From the NCBI RefSeq assembly GCF_025854275.1, contig NZ_CP107567.1, positions 2,604,001-2,668,000 on the forward strand: a stretch of DNA of 64,000 nt. The letters are read 5' to 3'. How positions within the stretch are numbered: the stretch's first letter is position 1; each line of letters opens with the position of its first letter. Of the stretch, positions 8,345 through 20,594 are shown in pieces. Position numbers and translations under genes: made by a program. The stretch comes from Streptomyces peucetius (GTDB lineage: Bacteria > Actinomycetota > Actinomycetes > Streptomycetales > Streptomycetaceae). The notes under the pieces were generated by a model. It worked only from the letters and a program-made list of their open reading frames with translations, had not been told where the DNA came from and did no database searches.

Positions 8345-8980
8345 ATGGCCATCTACACGCTTCCTGAACTTCCGTACGACTACGCGGCCCTCGAGCCCGT
8401 CATCCACCCGCAGATCGTCGAGCTGCACCACGACAAGCACCACGCCGCGTACGTGAAGGGCGCCAACGACACGCTCGAGCAGCTGGAGGAGGCCCGCGAC
8501 AAGGAGGCCTGGGCAGCGATCAACGGCCTGGAGAAGAACCTCGCGTTCCACCTCTCGGGGCACATCCTCCACAGCATCTACTGGCACAATATGACGGGCG
8601 ACGGCGGCGGTGAGCCGCTGGAGAAGGACGGTGTCGGCGAGCTGGCCGACGCCATCGCGGAATCGTTCGGCTCCTTCGCCAAATTCAAGTCCCAGCTGTC
8701 CAAGGCGTCCGCGACCACCCAGGGCTCGGGCTGGGGCGTGCTGGCGTACGAGCCGGTCAGCGGCCGGCTGATCGTCGAGCAGGTCTACGACCACCAGGGC
8801 AATGTCGGCCAGGGCACCGTGCCGATCCTGGTCTTCGACGCCTGGGAGCACGCCTTCTATCTGCAGTACAAGAACCAGAAGGCCGACTTCATCGAGGCCA
8901 TGTGGCAGGTCGTGAACTGGCAGGACGTGGCGAAGCGCTACGCCGGCGCGAAGGACCGCACGCCCCTGATCGCCCCCTGA
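8345..8980 (+). CDS. sodF: Superoxide dismutase, Fe(Zn)/Mn type
   Basis: A protein of 211 residues of the iron/manganese SOD family, converting superoxide to oxygen and peroxide in the cytoplasm. All four metal ligands are visible: His28 (VELHHDKHH), His76 (HSIYW), Asp165 and His169 ([10 protein letters not shown]). Length and the [12 protein letters not shown] segment fit the actinobacterial SodF group. Full conservation argues for an active enzyme. The operator over its -10 box predicts nickel-dependent repression, implying a nickel SOD elsewhere in this genome. A bidirectional terminator separates it from the convergent DsbA-family gene. Confidence 0.95.
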   Translation: MAIYTLPELPYDYAALEPVIHPQIVELHHDKHHAAYVKGANDTLEQLEEARDKEAWAAINGLEKNLAFHLSGHILHSIYWHNMTGDGGGEPLEKDGVGELADAIAESFGSFAKFKSQLSKASATTQGSGWGVLAYEPVSGRLIVEQVYDHQGNVGQGTVPILVFDAWEHAFYLQYKNQKADFIEAMWQVVNWQDVAKRYAGAKDRTPLIAP

Positions 8981-9044
8981 CCCGGCAGCCCCGGACGTCC
9001 TGCTCGTGATCGTCTTCTCAGCCTTCACCGGGCAGGCGGCAGAA

Positions 9045-9087
9045 CGAAAGGCCCCCGCGACGACAGGAGTCTCGCGGGGGCCTTTCG
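9045..9087. terminator. Bidirectional terminator between sodF and the DsbA-family gene
   Basis: A 16-base perfect stem (C plus GAAAGGCCCCCGCGA at 9045-9060 pairing with 9072-9087) has an 11-base loop. The stem has A runs on one side and T runs on the other, so it can terminate transcription from both converging genes. Confidence 0.85.
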
Positions 9088-9103
9088 CCGTGCGGGGAAC
9101 CGT

Positions 9104-9742
9104 TCAGTCGAAGATCGGGCCCTGGGTGCGGGTCCGCTTGATCTCGTAGAAGCCCGGGATCGAGGCGACCATCAGCGTGCCGTCCCAGAGCTTGGCCGCC
9201 TCCTCGCCCTTGGGCGCGGGGGTGACGACCGGACCGAAGAAGGCGATCTGCTCGCCGTCGGCCCCCGGGACCGCGATGACCGGTGTGCCGACGTCCTGGC
9301 CGACCTTCTCGATGCCCTCCTTGTGGGAGGCGCGAAGCTGGGCGTCGTACGTGTCCTTGTCCGCGAAGTCGGCGAGGGAGGCCGGCAGACCGACCTCCTC
9401 GAGCGCCGCGACGACGGCCTCCCGCACGGGACCCCGGCCCTCGTTGTGGAAGCGGGTGCCGAGGGCGGTGTAGAGCTTGCCGACCACCTCGTCGCCGTGC
9501 TCCTGCTGGGCTGCGACGACGACCCGCACCGGGCCCCACGCCTTGTTCTCCAGCATGTCCCGGTACTCCTCGGGGAGCTCGTCGAGCCTGTCCTCGTTGA
9601 GCACGGCGAGGCTCATCACATGCCAACGCACCTCCACGTCACGGACCTTCTCGACCTCGAGCATCCAGCGTGAGGTCATCCAGGCCCACGGGCACAGCGG
9701 GTCGAACCAGAAGTCCACGGGCGTCCTGCCGTTGTGCGACAT
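9104..9742 (-). CDS. DsbA-family protein, mycothiol-dependent nitroreductase (Rv2466c) type
   Basis: A cytosolic thioredoxin-fold protein with inserted helical domain, 212 residues, with no signal peptide. The active-site region reads FDPLCPWAWMTSRW, so the usual CPWC of Rv2466c is CPWA here: only the first cysteine remains. A cis-Pro segment is visible in GTPVIAVPG. Such proteins use mycothiol as reductant in actinobacteria, and a single-Cys site could still work through a mixed disulfide with mycothiol. The ATG at 9742 has a good GAGGAGT ribosome site. It is divergent from pepN. Family assignment is good; the reductase activity is inferred. Confidence 0.85.
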   Translation of the reverse strand: MSHNGRTPVDFWFDPLCPWAWMTSRWMLEVEKVRDVEVRWHVMSLAVLNEDRLDELPEEYRDMLENKAWGPVRVVVAAQQEHGDEVVGKLYTALGTRFHNEGRGPVREAVVAALEEVGLPASLADFADKDTYDAQLRASHKEGIEKVGQDVGTPVIAVPGADGEQIAFFGPVVTPAPKGEEAAKLWDGTLMVASIPGFYEIKRTRTQGPIFD

Positions 9743-9858
9743 ATCACTCCTCGAAAAGGGCCGGCGCCCTGCGCGCCTCCTCGGGCAACGCCGCCGAGGG
9801 CCGCGCGGATTCCCGTGGGAGGATCACTTCTGTTCGAACGAGACACGAAGGAGTGCTT

Positions 9859-12420
9859 GTGCCCGGTGAGAATCTGTCCCGCGACGAGGCCCGGTCCCGG
9901 GCCGGACTGCTGTCCGTCGACGGGTACGAGGTGGCCCTCGACGTGCGTTCCGCGGTCGGGGAGCCCGAGAACTCCGCCGGGCCGCGCACGTACCGGTCGG
10001 TGACCACGATCCGTTTCCGCGCCGGGGAGCCGGGCGCCTCGACGTTCGTGGACCTGGTGGCCCCCGCCGTTACGGCCGTCACCCTCAATGGAGAGGACCT
10101 GGACCCCGCCGCCGTCTTCGACGGCTCGCGGATCACACTCGACGGCCTGGCCGCGGAGAACGTACTGGTCGTCGACGCCCAGTGCGCCTACAGCCGCACC
10201 GGCGAGGGCCTGCACCGCTTCGTCGACCCCGAGGACGGCGAGGTCTACCTCTACACCCAGTACGAGCCGGCCGACGCGCGCCGGGTCTTCGCCAACTTCG
10301 AGCAGCCGGACCTCAAGGCTCCGTTCCGCTTCGAGGTGACGGCCCCCGAGGGCTGGACGGTGTGGAGCAATCGCGAGGGTGCGCGCGCAGAGGACGGCAC
10401 GTGGCGGTTCGCCGAGACCGCGCCGATCTCGACGTACATCACCGCGATCGTCGCCGGGCCGTACCACTACGAGACCGATGTGTACGAGCGCGAGCTGCCC
10501 GACGGCACGGTGCTGCGGATCCCGCTGGGCGCGATGTGCCGCAAGGGGCTCGCCCGGCACTTCGACGCCGACGACATCTTCCTCGTCACCAAGCAGGGCC
10601 TCGACTTCTTCCACGAGCACTTCGACTACCCGTACCCCTTCGGGAAGTACGACCAGGCGTTCGTGCCCGAGTACAACATCGGCGCCATGGAGAACCCGGG
10701 CTGTGTCACCTTCCGCGAGGAGTTCGTCTTCCGCGGCAAGGTGACACAGGCGTCGTACGAGCGCCGGGCCAACGTCATCCTGCACGAGATGGCGCACATG
10801 TGGTTCGGCGACCTGGTCACCATGCAGTGGTGGGACGACCTGTGGCTCAAGGAGTCCTTCGCGGACTTCATGGGCTCGTTCTCGATGGTCGAGGCGACCC
10901 GCTTCACCAACGGCTGGGTCACCTTCGCCAACAACCGCAAGGCGTGGGCCTACCGGGCCGACCAGCTGCCGTCGACCCACCCGATCACGGCCGACATCCG
11001 TGACCTCGAGGACGCCAAGCTCAACTTCGACGGCATCACGTACGCCAAGGGCGCGTCCGTGCTCAAGCAGCTCGTGGCCTACGTCGGGCGGGACGCGTTC
11101 CTCGAAGGCGCGCGGCGCTACTTCAAACGTCACGCGTACGGGAACACCCGGCTCGGCGACCTGCTCTCCGTGCTGGAGGAGACCTCCGGCCGCGACATGA
11201 AGACGTGGTCGCGGTCCTGGCTGGAGACGTCCGGCGTCAACTCGCTGACCCCCGAGCTCGTCCGCGGCGAGGACGGCCGGATCACGGAGCTGGCGATCGC
11301 CCAGGACGGCGAGACGCTGCGGCCGCACCGGGTGGCGGTCGGCCTGTACCGGGTCGAGGGCGGGGAACTGGTGCGGTACGCGCAGGCCGGCGTGGACGTC
11401 GCCGGGGCGCGGACCCTCGTCCCCGAACTCGCGGGCCAGGAAGCACCGGGCCTGGTGCTCGTCAACGACGAGGACCTGACCTACTGCAAGGTCCGCTTCG
11501 ACGAAGGGTCGCTGGAGACGCTGCGGGCGTCCCTCGGCGACATCACCGACCCGCTGGCGCGGGCGCTGTGCTGGTCGGCGCTGTGGAACCTGACGCGCGA
11601 CGCGCTGATGCCGGCCCGGGACTTCGTGGGCCTGGTGCTGAGGTTCGCCGGCCGCGAGACCGACATCGGTGTGCTGCAGATGCTGCACGCGTGGACCCGG
11701 TCGGCCCTCGTCCACTACGTGGCACCGGGCTGGCGCGAGGAGGGCGGCCGGCTGACCGCGGAGGGCGCGCTGCGGGAGCTGCGGGCCGCGGAGCCGGGCA
11801 GCCAGCACCAGCTGACCTGGGCGCGGTTCTTCGCGTCGGTCGCCGCGTCCGACGAGGACCTGCAACTGCTGGGCGGTCTGCTGGACGGCACCGCGAAGAT
11901 CGACGGACTGGACGTCGACCAGGAGCTGCGCTGGTCGTTCCTGGAGCCGCTGGCCGCGCACGGCGCCGCCGACGAGTCCGCGATCGCCGCGGAACTGGCG
12001 CGCGACGACACTGCGTCGGGCAAGCGGCACGAGGTGCGCTGCCTGGCGTCCCGGCCGTCGGCGGCGGTCAAGGACCAGGCGTGGGCGGCGGTCGTCGAGT
12101 CCGACACCCTGTCCAACGCGCTCGTCGAGGCGACGATCTCGGGCTTCGTCCAGCCGTCGCAGCGGGCGCTCGTCGCGCCGTACGCCTCGAAGTACTTCGA
12201 GGCGATCGAGCGGGTGTGGGCGGAGCGGTCGATCCAGATCGGGATGGACGTGGTGCGGGGCCTGTACCCGGCGCTGCAGGACTCCCCCGCGACGCTCGCC
12301 GCGACGGACGAGTGGCTCGCCGCGCATACGGCGGCGGCGCCGGCGCTGCGGCGGCTGGTGTCGGAGGCGCGGGACGACTTGGCGCGGGCGCTGAAGGTGC
12401 AGGAGCGGGACGCGAGCTGA
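9859..12420 (+). CDS. pepN: Aminopeptidase N, M1 zinc metallopeptidase (first copy)
   Basis: A protein of 853 residues from the GTG at 9859 (VPGENLSRDEA), which follows GAAGGAG at a good distance; the open frame runs further upstream but those residues are unlike the family. It removes N-terminal amino acids from peptides in the cytoplasm. GAMEN at residues 275-279 binds the substrate N-terminus. The zinc site HEMAH (309-313) with distal Glu332 in WLKESF is intact. The C-terminal half is the ERAP1-like helical domain of actinobacterial PepN. A second, clearly homologous pepN lies at 20595-23165. A palindromic intergenic element directly follows the stop. Confidence 0.93.
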   Translation: MPGENLSRDEARSRAGLLSVDGYEVALDVRSAVGEPENSAGPRTYRSVTTIRFRAGEPGASTFVDLVAPAVTAVTLNGEDLDPAAVFDGSRITLDGLAAENVLVVDAQCAYSRTGEGLHRFVDPEDGEVYLYTQYEPADARRVFANFEQPDLKAPFRFEVTAPEGWTVWSNREGARAEDGTWRFAETAPISTYITAIVAGPYHYETDVYERELPDGTVLRIPLGAMCRKGLARHFDADDIFLVTKQGLDFFHEHFDYPYPFGKYDQAFVPEYNIGAMENPGCVTFREEFVFRGKVTQASYERRANVILHEMAHMWFGDLVTMQWWDDLWLKESFADFMGSFSMVEATRFTNGWVTFANNRKAWAYRADQLPSTHPITADIRDLEDAKLNFDGITYAKGASVLKQLVAYVGRDAFLEGARRYFKRHAYGNTRLGDLLSVLEETSGRDMKTWSRSWLETSGVNSLTPELVRGEDGRITELAIAQDGETLRPHRVAVGLYRVEGGELVRYAQAGVDVAGARTLVPELAGQEAPGLVLVNDEDLTYCKVRFDEGSLETLRASLGDITDPLARALCWSALWNLTRDALMPARDFVGLVLRFAGRETDIGVLQMLHAWTRSALVHYVAPGWREEGGRLTAEGALRELRAAEPGSQHQLTWARFFASVAASDEDLQLLGGLLDGTAKIDGLDVDQELRWSFLEPLAAHGAADESAIAAELARDDTASGKRHEVRCLASRPSAAVKDQAWAAVVESDTLSNALVEATISGFVQPSQRALVAPYASKYFEAIERVWAERSIQIGMDVVRGLYPALQDSPATLAATDEWLAAHTAAAPALRRLVSEARDDLARALKVQERDAS

Positions 12421-12450
12421 GGCGGGCGGGGCCGCGGGGCTTGTCCCCTC

Positions 12451-12680
12451 CCCGCCCCTTCCCGAAACCGGGGGCTCCGCCCCGGACCCCGGTCCGCCCT
12501 CCGGGCGGTGTTCGGGGCTCCGCCCCGGACCCCGGTACCGCGCTTCGCGCGGTGGCCTCAATCGCCGGCCGGGCTGGAATTGCCGCTTCGCGGCAATCCA
12601 GCACCGGCGGCGTGGCCAGCCCCGCCGGCGTTTGAGGCGCCGGGCTCGGGGCGGAGCCCCGACAAGACCGGCAAGTTCCA
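12451..12680. repeat. GC-rich palindromic intergenic element, copy 2 (longest)
   Basis: It starts CCCGCCCCTTCCCGAAACC and contains GGGGCTCCGCCCCGGACC twice, each followed by a small hairpin, then CCTCAATCGCCGGCCGGG, a TTGCCGCTTCGCGGCAA hairpin, CCGGCGTTTGAGGCG (mirror of the CCTCAATCGCCGG block) and GGGGCGGAGCCCCGACAAGA. The arrangement is a nested inverted repeat, so one strand can fold into a long branched hairpin. The rest of the 12421-12846 gap, from 12681 on, shows no gene; TACTTT near 12770 could be a -10 box for the next gene. Confidence 0.8.
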
Positions 12681-12846
12681 GCCCCGCAGGGGGAGGCGCG
12701 GGGGTGTGGGGGCGGAGGCTGCGGCGCAGCGGGGGTGTGGGTGGTCGGCAGTCGAACGGGCGTACTTTAGGGCAGGGTCGTCCCGAAATGTCGACGAACT
12801 TGTAACAGCGGTTAGGCCGGTCCGGCGACGCGGGCATCTCATCGGC

Positions 12847-13887
12847 ATGAGCCAGCCCGACGTTTCCCTCTCTCCCCTCCCCTCCACCGCCCTCCGCGTC
12901 ATGTCCGGCACGCAGTTGCGGACGCACGGCGTTCCACCGTCGCGGGTCGCGGAGCAGTGCCGCCCCGGTGGGGCGTGGCAGATGCTGCTGCCGGGGGTGT
13001 ATCTGCTGCATCCGGGGCCACCCACCGGCATCGAGCGGCTGCACGCCGTACTGCTGTACGCCGGCCGGCCCGTTCTGCCGGCCCAGCGGCAGGATTCGGC
13101 GCCGTACGGCGAGGCCATGGTCACCGGGCTCGCCGCACTCGCTCTGCACGGGTTCTCCGTCGCGCCGTCGCTGACCGCGCTCGAGGTGATCGACGTGCTG
13201 GTGCCGCGGACGCGGCGGCTGCGGTCGACGGGCTGGGCCCGGCTGGTGCGGGGGCACACCTTGCCGCCGGCAGAGGAGATCACCGGCCTGCCGGTCGCTC
13301 CCGCGGCCCGCGCGGTCGCCGACACCGTCGCCCGGTACGACGACGCACAGCTGATCGGCCGGCTGCTGGCCGAGGCCCTTCGTGGCGGGCACTGCGACCC
13401 CGGCGCGCTGGTCAGGGAGTTGAACGACGCCCGGCTGCTGGACCGGCCGCACGTCGTCAGTGCCGTCGACGACCTGCTCGCGGAGCGCCGTGCGCTGGCC
13501 GAGGGGCGGCTGTACCGGCTCGTGCGCGACGGCGACCTGCCCGATCCCCTGTGGAACGTGGACCTCCGCCTCCCCGGTGGACCGCATCTCGGCGGGGTCG
13601 ACGCGTACTGGCCCGAGCAGGCCGTCGCCGTGGAACTGGACACTCTCCCCCGGCACTCCGCCCTCGGGCGCGGCGGGCCCCACCGGGACGAGGGGGACGA
13701 GGACGCGGAGTGGTCGCGCTGCGCCCGCAAGCGGGAGCACTTGGAGCGCCTCGGCATCACCGTCGTGCATCTGACGCCGCGCAAGCTGCGCGACTCTCCT
13801 GAGCAGCAGGCGACCGTGGTGCGTACGGCGCTGATGGCCGCCGCGGACCGCGAGCCCCCCGCCTATGTGGTCGTGCTGCCCCGCTGA
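12847..13887 (+). CDS. Winged-helix (AbiEi-like) protein with DUF559/Vsr-like nuclease-fold C-terminus
   Basis: An orphan protein of 346 residues from the ATG at 12847 (MSQPDVSLS). The N-terminal 120 residues, with a start-of-helix MSGTQLRTHGVPPSRVAEQ, then a WQMLLPGVYLLHPG turn and TGLAALALHGF, resemble the winged-helix and AbiEi-type antitoxin regulators common in Streptomyces. The C-terminal part (VDAYWPEQAVAVELD, then KREHLERLGITVVHLTPRKL) has the spacing of DUF559/very-short-patch-repair nuclease folds: Asp, Glu and a basic helix followed by an HLT strand. No toxin gene is adjacent. Whether it cuts or only binds DNA is unknown. It overlaps the convergent Nudix gene by 25 bases. Confidence 0.6.
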   Translation: MSQPDVSLSPLPSTALRVMSGTQLRTHGVPPSRVAEQCRPGGAWQMLLPGVYLLHPGPPTGIERLHAVLLYAGRPVLPAQRQDSAPYGEAMVTGLAALALHGFSVAPSLTALEVIDVLVPRTRRLRSTGWARLVRGHTLPPAEEITGLPVAPAARAVADTVARYDDAQLIGRLLAEALRGGHCDPGALVRELNDARLLDRPHVVSAVDDLLAERRALAEGRLYRLVRDGDLPDPLWNVDLRLPGGPHLGGVDAYWPEQAVAVELDTLPRHSALGRGGPHRDEGDEDAEWSRCARKREHLERLGITVVHLTPRKLRDSPEQQATVVRTALMAAADREPPAYVVVLPR

Positions 13888-14330
13888 GCGGCCCGGCCGA
13901 GTGCGGGTCTGGAGTGCCACAGCTCCAGGCCGACGTCGACGAGTTCCACGCGTTCGAGGCCCGGCACCGCCGTCAGGGGATGCCAGGCGGCCAGGTCTGT
14001 CGATCCGTCGACCTCGTTGCGCAGTTCGCCGCCGGTGATCCGGCCCTCGTACACGATCCGCAGGCCCTGGAAGTCGGCGAACGCGCCGAGTCTGCGCGGG
14101 TAGCGGCGGCGTACCGAGTCGAGGCCGAGCAGGGCCGTCATCTCGGAGCGGTATCCGGTCTCCTCCGTGACCTCCCGCACGACGGTGTCGAGAGGGTCCT
14201 CGCCGTGGTCCATGCCGCCGCCGGGCAGCGTCCACTTCCTCGTTCCGTCGCGCGCGACCCAGCGGGCCAGGAGGATCTGTTCGTCCCGTACGCACACGGC
14301 GTACGCCGCCACCCTCAACTCCTTGTTCAT
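13863..14330 (-). CDS. Nudix hydrolase
   Basis: A protein of 155 residues with a complete Nudix box. The box starts at GGMDHGED and ends REVTEETGY, fitting GX5EX7REUXEEXGU with all acidic metal ligands present. The fold cleaves nucleoside diphosphates linked to another group. An N-terminal VAAYAVCVRDEQILLARW strand pattern and a LPGGG turn are normal. The C-terminal extension (WHPLTAVPGLERVELVDVGL) is shared by a Streptomyces subgroup of unknown substrate. It is divergent from the secreted subtilase. Confidence 0.88.
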   Translation of the reverse strand: MNKELRVAAYAVCVRDEQILLARWVARDGTRKWTLPGGGMDHGEDPLDTVVREVTEETGYRSEMTALLGLDSVRRRYPRRLGAFADFQGLRIVYEGRITGGELRNEVDGSTDLAAWHPLTAVPGLERVELVDVGLELWHSRPALGRAAQRGSTTT

Positions 14331-14532
14331 CCGCTGAGATTACCGGCGCGCCCGGCAACCGAGGGCGGTACGCACCGATTCGTTCCTCATGGCGCAGACT
14401 TCGCGATGGCGGATGTACGCCATGCGCATATCTGCCTCGATCAACCCTCCACAAACCCCTGTCATTTGCGAAAGGCTGAGCGGTCATCCGGCACCGTATT
14501 CCGGACCCTCTCTTTCACGAACAGGGATGCTG

Positions 14533-17500
14533 ATGACCCCCGAACCCGAGAGCTCCACGACAGGGCGTTCCGCGCCCGGTCACAGACGCGTGGCACGCGT
14601 CGCGGCCGCGGCCTCGATGGTGGCCGCGCTCGTCGCCGCCGGCGTCGCACCGGCCGTCGCCTCCGCGCCCGCCGACGACCCGGTCGGCACCAAGCAGGTC
14701 AAGGCCGCCAAGTCCTCCTCGGACAAGATCGGTACGGCCGACGAGGAACTCCTCGCAGAGGCCGAGGCCAAGGGCGAGAAGAACGTCACCGTCATGGTGG
14801 CCACCGAGCCCGGCAGGACCGAGCAGGTCACCGGCCAGCTCGACGACGTGAAGGGCGCCGTCGTGGGACGGACCTTCGACGAGCTCGGCTACGTCAGTGT
14901 CACGCTGCCGACGGACAAGGCGAAGGAGGCCCTCAAGTCGGCCGCCAAGCTGTCCAGCGTGCACGGCATCGACCTCAAGCACGAGATCGAGCTGGACGAC
15001 CCGACCCCGGCCGCGGACACCGTCACGTCCGCCGGAACCGCCGAGGCGCAGGTCGAGCAGTACCCGGCGCCCGGGGAGGGGACGCCGGCCAAGAACCCGT
15101 ACAACCCGTCTTTCGAGACCGGTGCGGTGGACTTCGTCAAGAAGCACCCGAAGGCCGACGGCCGCGGCGTGACCATCGGCATCCTGGACTCGGGTGTCGA
15201 CCTCGGCCACCCGGCGCTGCAGAAGACCACCACCGGCGAGCGCAAGATCGTCGACTGGGTCACGGCGACGGACCCGGTCTCCGACGGCGACCGAACCTGG
15301 CTGCGGATGAACACGGCCGTCTCCGGCCCGACGTTCGCCGTGAACGGCCGCACCTACACCGCCCCCGCCGGCGCCCACCGCTTCAACCTGTTCGCCGAGG
15401 CCGCCACCAAGGGCGGCGACATGGCCGGCGACCTGAACCGGGACGGCGACACCACCGACGTCTGGGCGGTCCTCTACGACGAGGGCACCCGTACGGCGCG
15501 CGTCGACCTGGACAACGACGCCGACTTCACCAATGACACCCTGATGAAGCCGTACAAGAACGGCTTCCAGGTGGGTTACTTCGGCCAGGACGACCCGAAG
15601 ACCGCGATCGCCGAGCGCATCCCGTTCGTCATCGAGGTCCGTACTGACGTCGTCTACAACAGCGCGGGCGCCACGGCCGACTACGTCAACATCGGCGTCA
15701 TCGAGGGCTCGCACGGCACCCACGTCGCCGGTATCACCGCCGCCAACAGCCTCTTCGGCGGCCGGATGAACGGTGCCGCGCCCGGCGCGAAGATAGTGTC
15801 CTCCCGCGCCTGCACATGGAGCGGCGGCTGCACCAACATCGCGCTCACCGAGGGCATGGCCGACCTGGTCATCAACCGCGGCGTGGACATCGTCAACATG
15901 TCCATCGGCGGTCTGCCCGCGCTGAACGACGGCAACAACGCGCGCGCCGAGCTCTACAACCGGCTCATCGACACCTACGGCGTCCAGCTGGTGATCTCCG
16001 CCGGCAACTCTGGTCCGGGCACCAACACCCTCGGTGACCCGGCCGTCGCCGACAAGGTGATCTCCGTCGGCGCGTCCATCTCCAAGGAGACCTGGGCCGC
16101 CAACTACGGCTCCGGCGTCGAGAAGACGTACGCGATGCTGCCCTTCTCCTCGCGCGGCCCGCGTGAGGACGGCGGCTTCACGCCGACGCTCACCGCGCCC
16201 GGTGCGTCGATCAACACCACCCAGACGTGGGCGGCCGGCGGCCCGGTCAAGGAGGCCGGTTACCAGCTGCCGCCCGGCTACTCGATGCTGCAGGGCACCT
16301 CGATGTCCTCGCCGCAGGCCGCCGGCGCGGCCGCGCTGCTGCTCTCCGCGGCGAAGCAGCGCGACATCGAGCTGACCCCGGCGCAGCTGCGCACCGCCCT
16401 CACGAGCACCGCCGACCGCATCAGCGGTGTGCTGGCGCACGAGCAGGGCGCGGGCCTGATCAACGTGGTGGACGCCTGGAAGCAGATCCGGCGCGGCGTC
16501 GCCGCCCACGAGTACACGGTCAAGGCACCGGTCGACACCGCGATCGACTTCGCGCTGAAGACCCCGGGCTTCGGCACCGGCCTCTACGACCGTGAGGGCG
16601 GGCTGAAGGCCGGCAAGAGCCGGACGTACGACATCACCGTCACCCGCACGACCGGCCCGAAGAGGGCGGTTGAGCACAAGCTGCGCTGGAAGAACAACGA
16701 CGGCACCTTCCGTCTGCTCGGCGGCTCCAAGGTCCGGCTCCCGCTGAACCAGCCGGTCACCGTCACCGTCCAGGCCCGGCCGAAGACGGCCGGCGTGCAC
16801 AGCGCGATCCTCGAGGCGGACGACCGCCGCACCGTCGGCACGGACAAGCAGATCCTGGCCACCGTGGTCGCCGCCGACGAGCTCGCGAAACCCGGGTACA
16901 CCGTCTCGAAGTCGGGCTCGGTGCAGCGCAACAGCCACACCTCGTACTTCGTCACCGTCCCCGAGGGCGCCAAGAACCTCGAGGTCGCGCTCGGCGGACT
17001 CGACGAGGGCAGCCAGACCCGGTTCATCGGCATCCACCCGTACGGTCTGCCGGTCGACCCGACGTCGACGATCAACTGCTACCCGAACTACGACAACCCG
17101 GCGAACACCTGCCGCCCGGACCTCCGCTCCTACGAGGAGCCGGCACCGGGCGTCTGGGAGATCGAGGTCGAGTCGCGCCGTACGTCCCCGCTGCTGGACA
17201 ACCCGTACCAGCTGGACGTGACGGTACTGGGCGCCGACTTCGATCCGGCCGTCAAGACGCTCCCCGAGGCGAAGATCGGCACGCCGGCGGCCGTCGAGTG
17301 GAACGTCACCAACGGCTTCGGCGCCATCGACGGCAAGCTGGCCGGCGGTTCGCTGGGCTCGGCGAAGGTCGCCCGTCCGACGATCGCGGACGGTGAGTCG
17401 CAGCGGTCCACGGTCACCATCGGCGAGGGCGTGGAGCGCCTCGACGTGGCGATCGGCTCGACCTCCGACAACGGCGCCGACCTGGACCTGGTGGTCCTCA

Positions 17501-17845
17501 AGGACGGCGCGGTCGTGGGCCAGGCCGCGGACGGCGACTCCGAGGAGGCGGTGAGCCTGATCAAGCCGGCCGCCGGCACCTACACGATCGTGGTCGACGG
17601 CTACTCGGTCCCGGCCGGGACCACCGAGTACGACTACCGCGACGTGTTCTTCTCCTCGTCGCTCGGCACGGTGAACGTCGACGACGGCAAGGCGGTCAAG
17701 CTCGCCAACGGCGCGTCGGCGCTGGTCGGCGCCGAGGTCGTGGTGAGCGGCGCGGCTCCCGAGGGACGTCAGTTCTTCGGTGAGGTGCAGCTGCTGAACA
17801 GCCGCGGCACGGTCGCGGGCGCGGGCAGCGTGGTGATCGGCAAGG

Positions 17846-17856
<11 letters not shown>
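14533..17856 (+). CDS. Secreted S8 subtilase with long Asp-His insertion (tripeptidyl-peptidase II-like)
   Basis: About 1107 residues from the ATG at 14533, which has AACAGGGA just upstream; an ATG two codons earlier is equally in frame. A signal peptide is clear: basic HRRVARVAAAASM, then a hydrophobic core and AVASAPA cleavage region. Catalytic residues are Asp219 (ILDSGVDLGHP), His394 (GSHGTHVAG), oxyanion Asn (ISAGNSGPG) and Ser590 (GTSMSSPQAAG). About 170 residues separate Asp and His, far more than in subtilisin, a feature of TPP II-type subtilases. A C-terminal region of several beta domains follows the protease domain. It probably degrades extracellular protein. A terminator hairpin follows. 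Confidence 0.9.
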
Positions 17857-20418
<2,562 letters not shown>

Positions 20419-20451
20419 GCGCGATCCCCGCGGCTGAGCGGGATCCCTGGG

Positions 20452-20480
20452 GGCGGGTGCCGGTGCGGCACCCGCCTTCG
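20452..20480 (+). terminator. Hairpin after asd
   Basis: GGCGGGTGCC (20452-20461) pairs perfectly with GGCACCCGCC (20467-20476) around a 5-base loop, followed by TTCGG. It lies 34 bases after the asd stop and ahead of the second pepN. Confidence 0.7.
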
Positions 20481-20594
20481 GCGTGTCCCGGCGATGCCCG
20501 TGGGCGGGGCCGGGACGCACGATTCTCCCGGGCGGGCGGCACATCCCGCGTGGAAGGATGTCCCGCAAACATCACATACCGAGGAGATGACCGG

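Noticed and set aside
9676..14487. A 1603-codon open frame on the minus strand
   Set aside because: It lies opposite pepN and other well-supported genes, is rich in Arg, Gly and Val and has no recognisable motif; long antisense frames are expected in DNA of this GC content.
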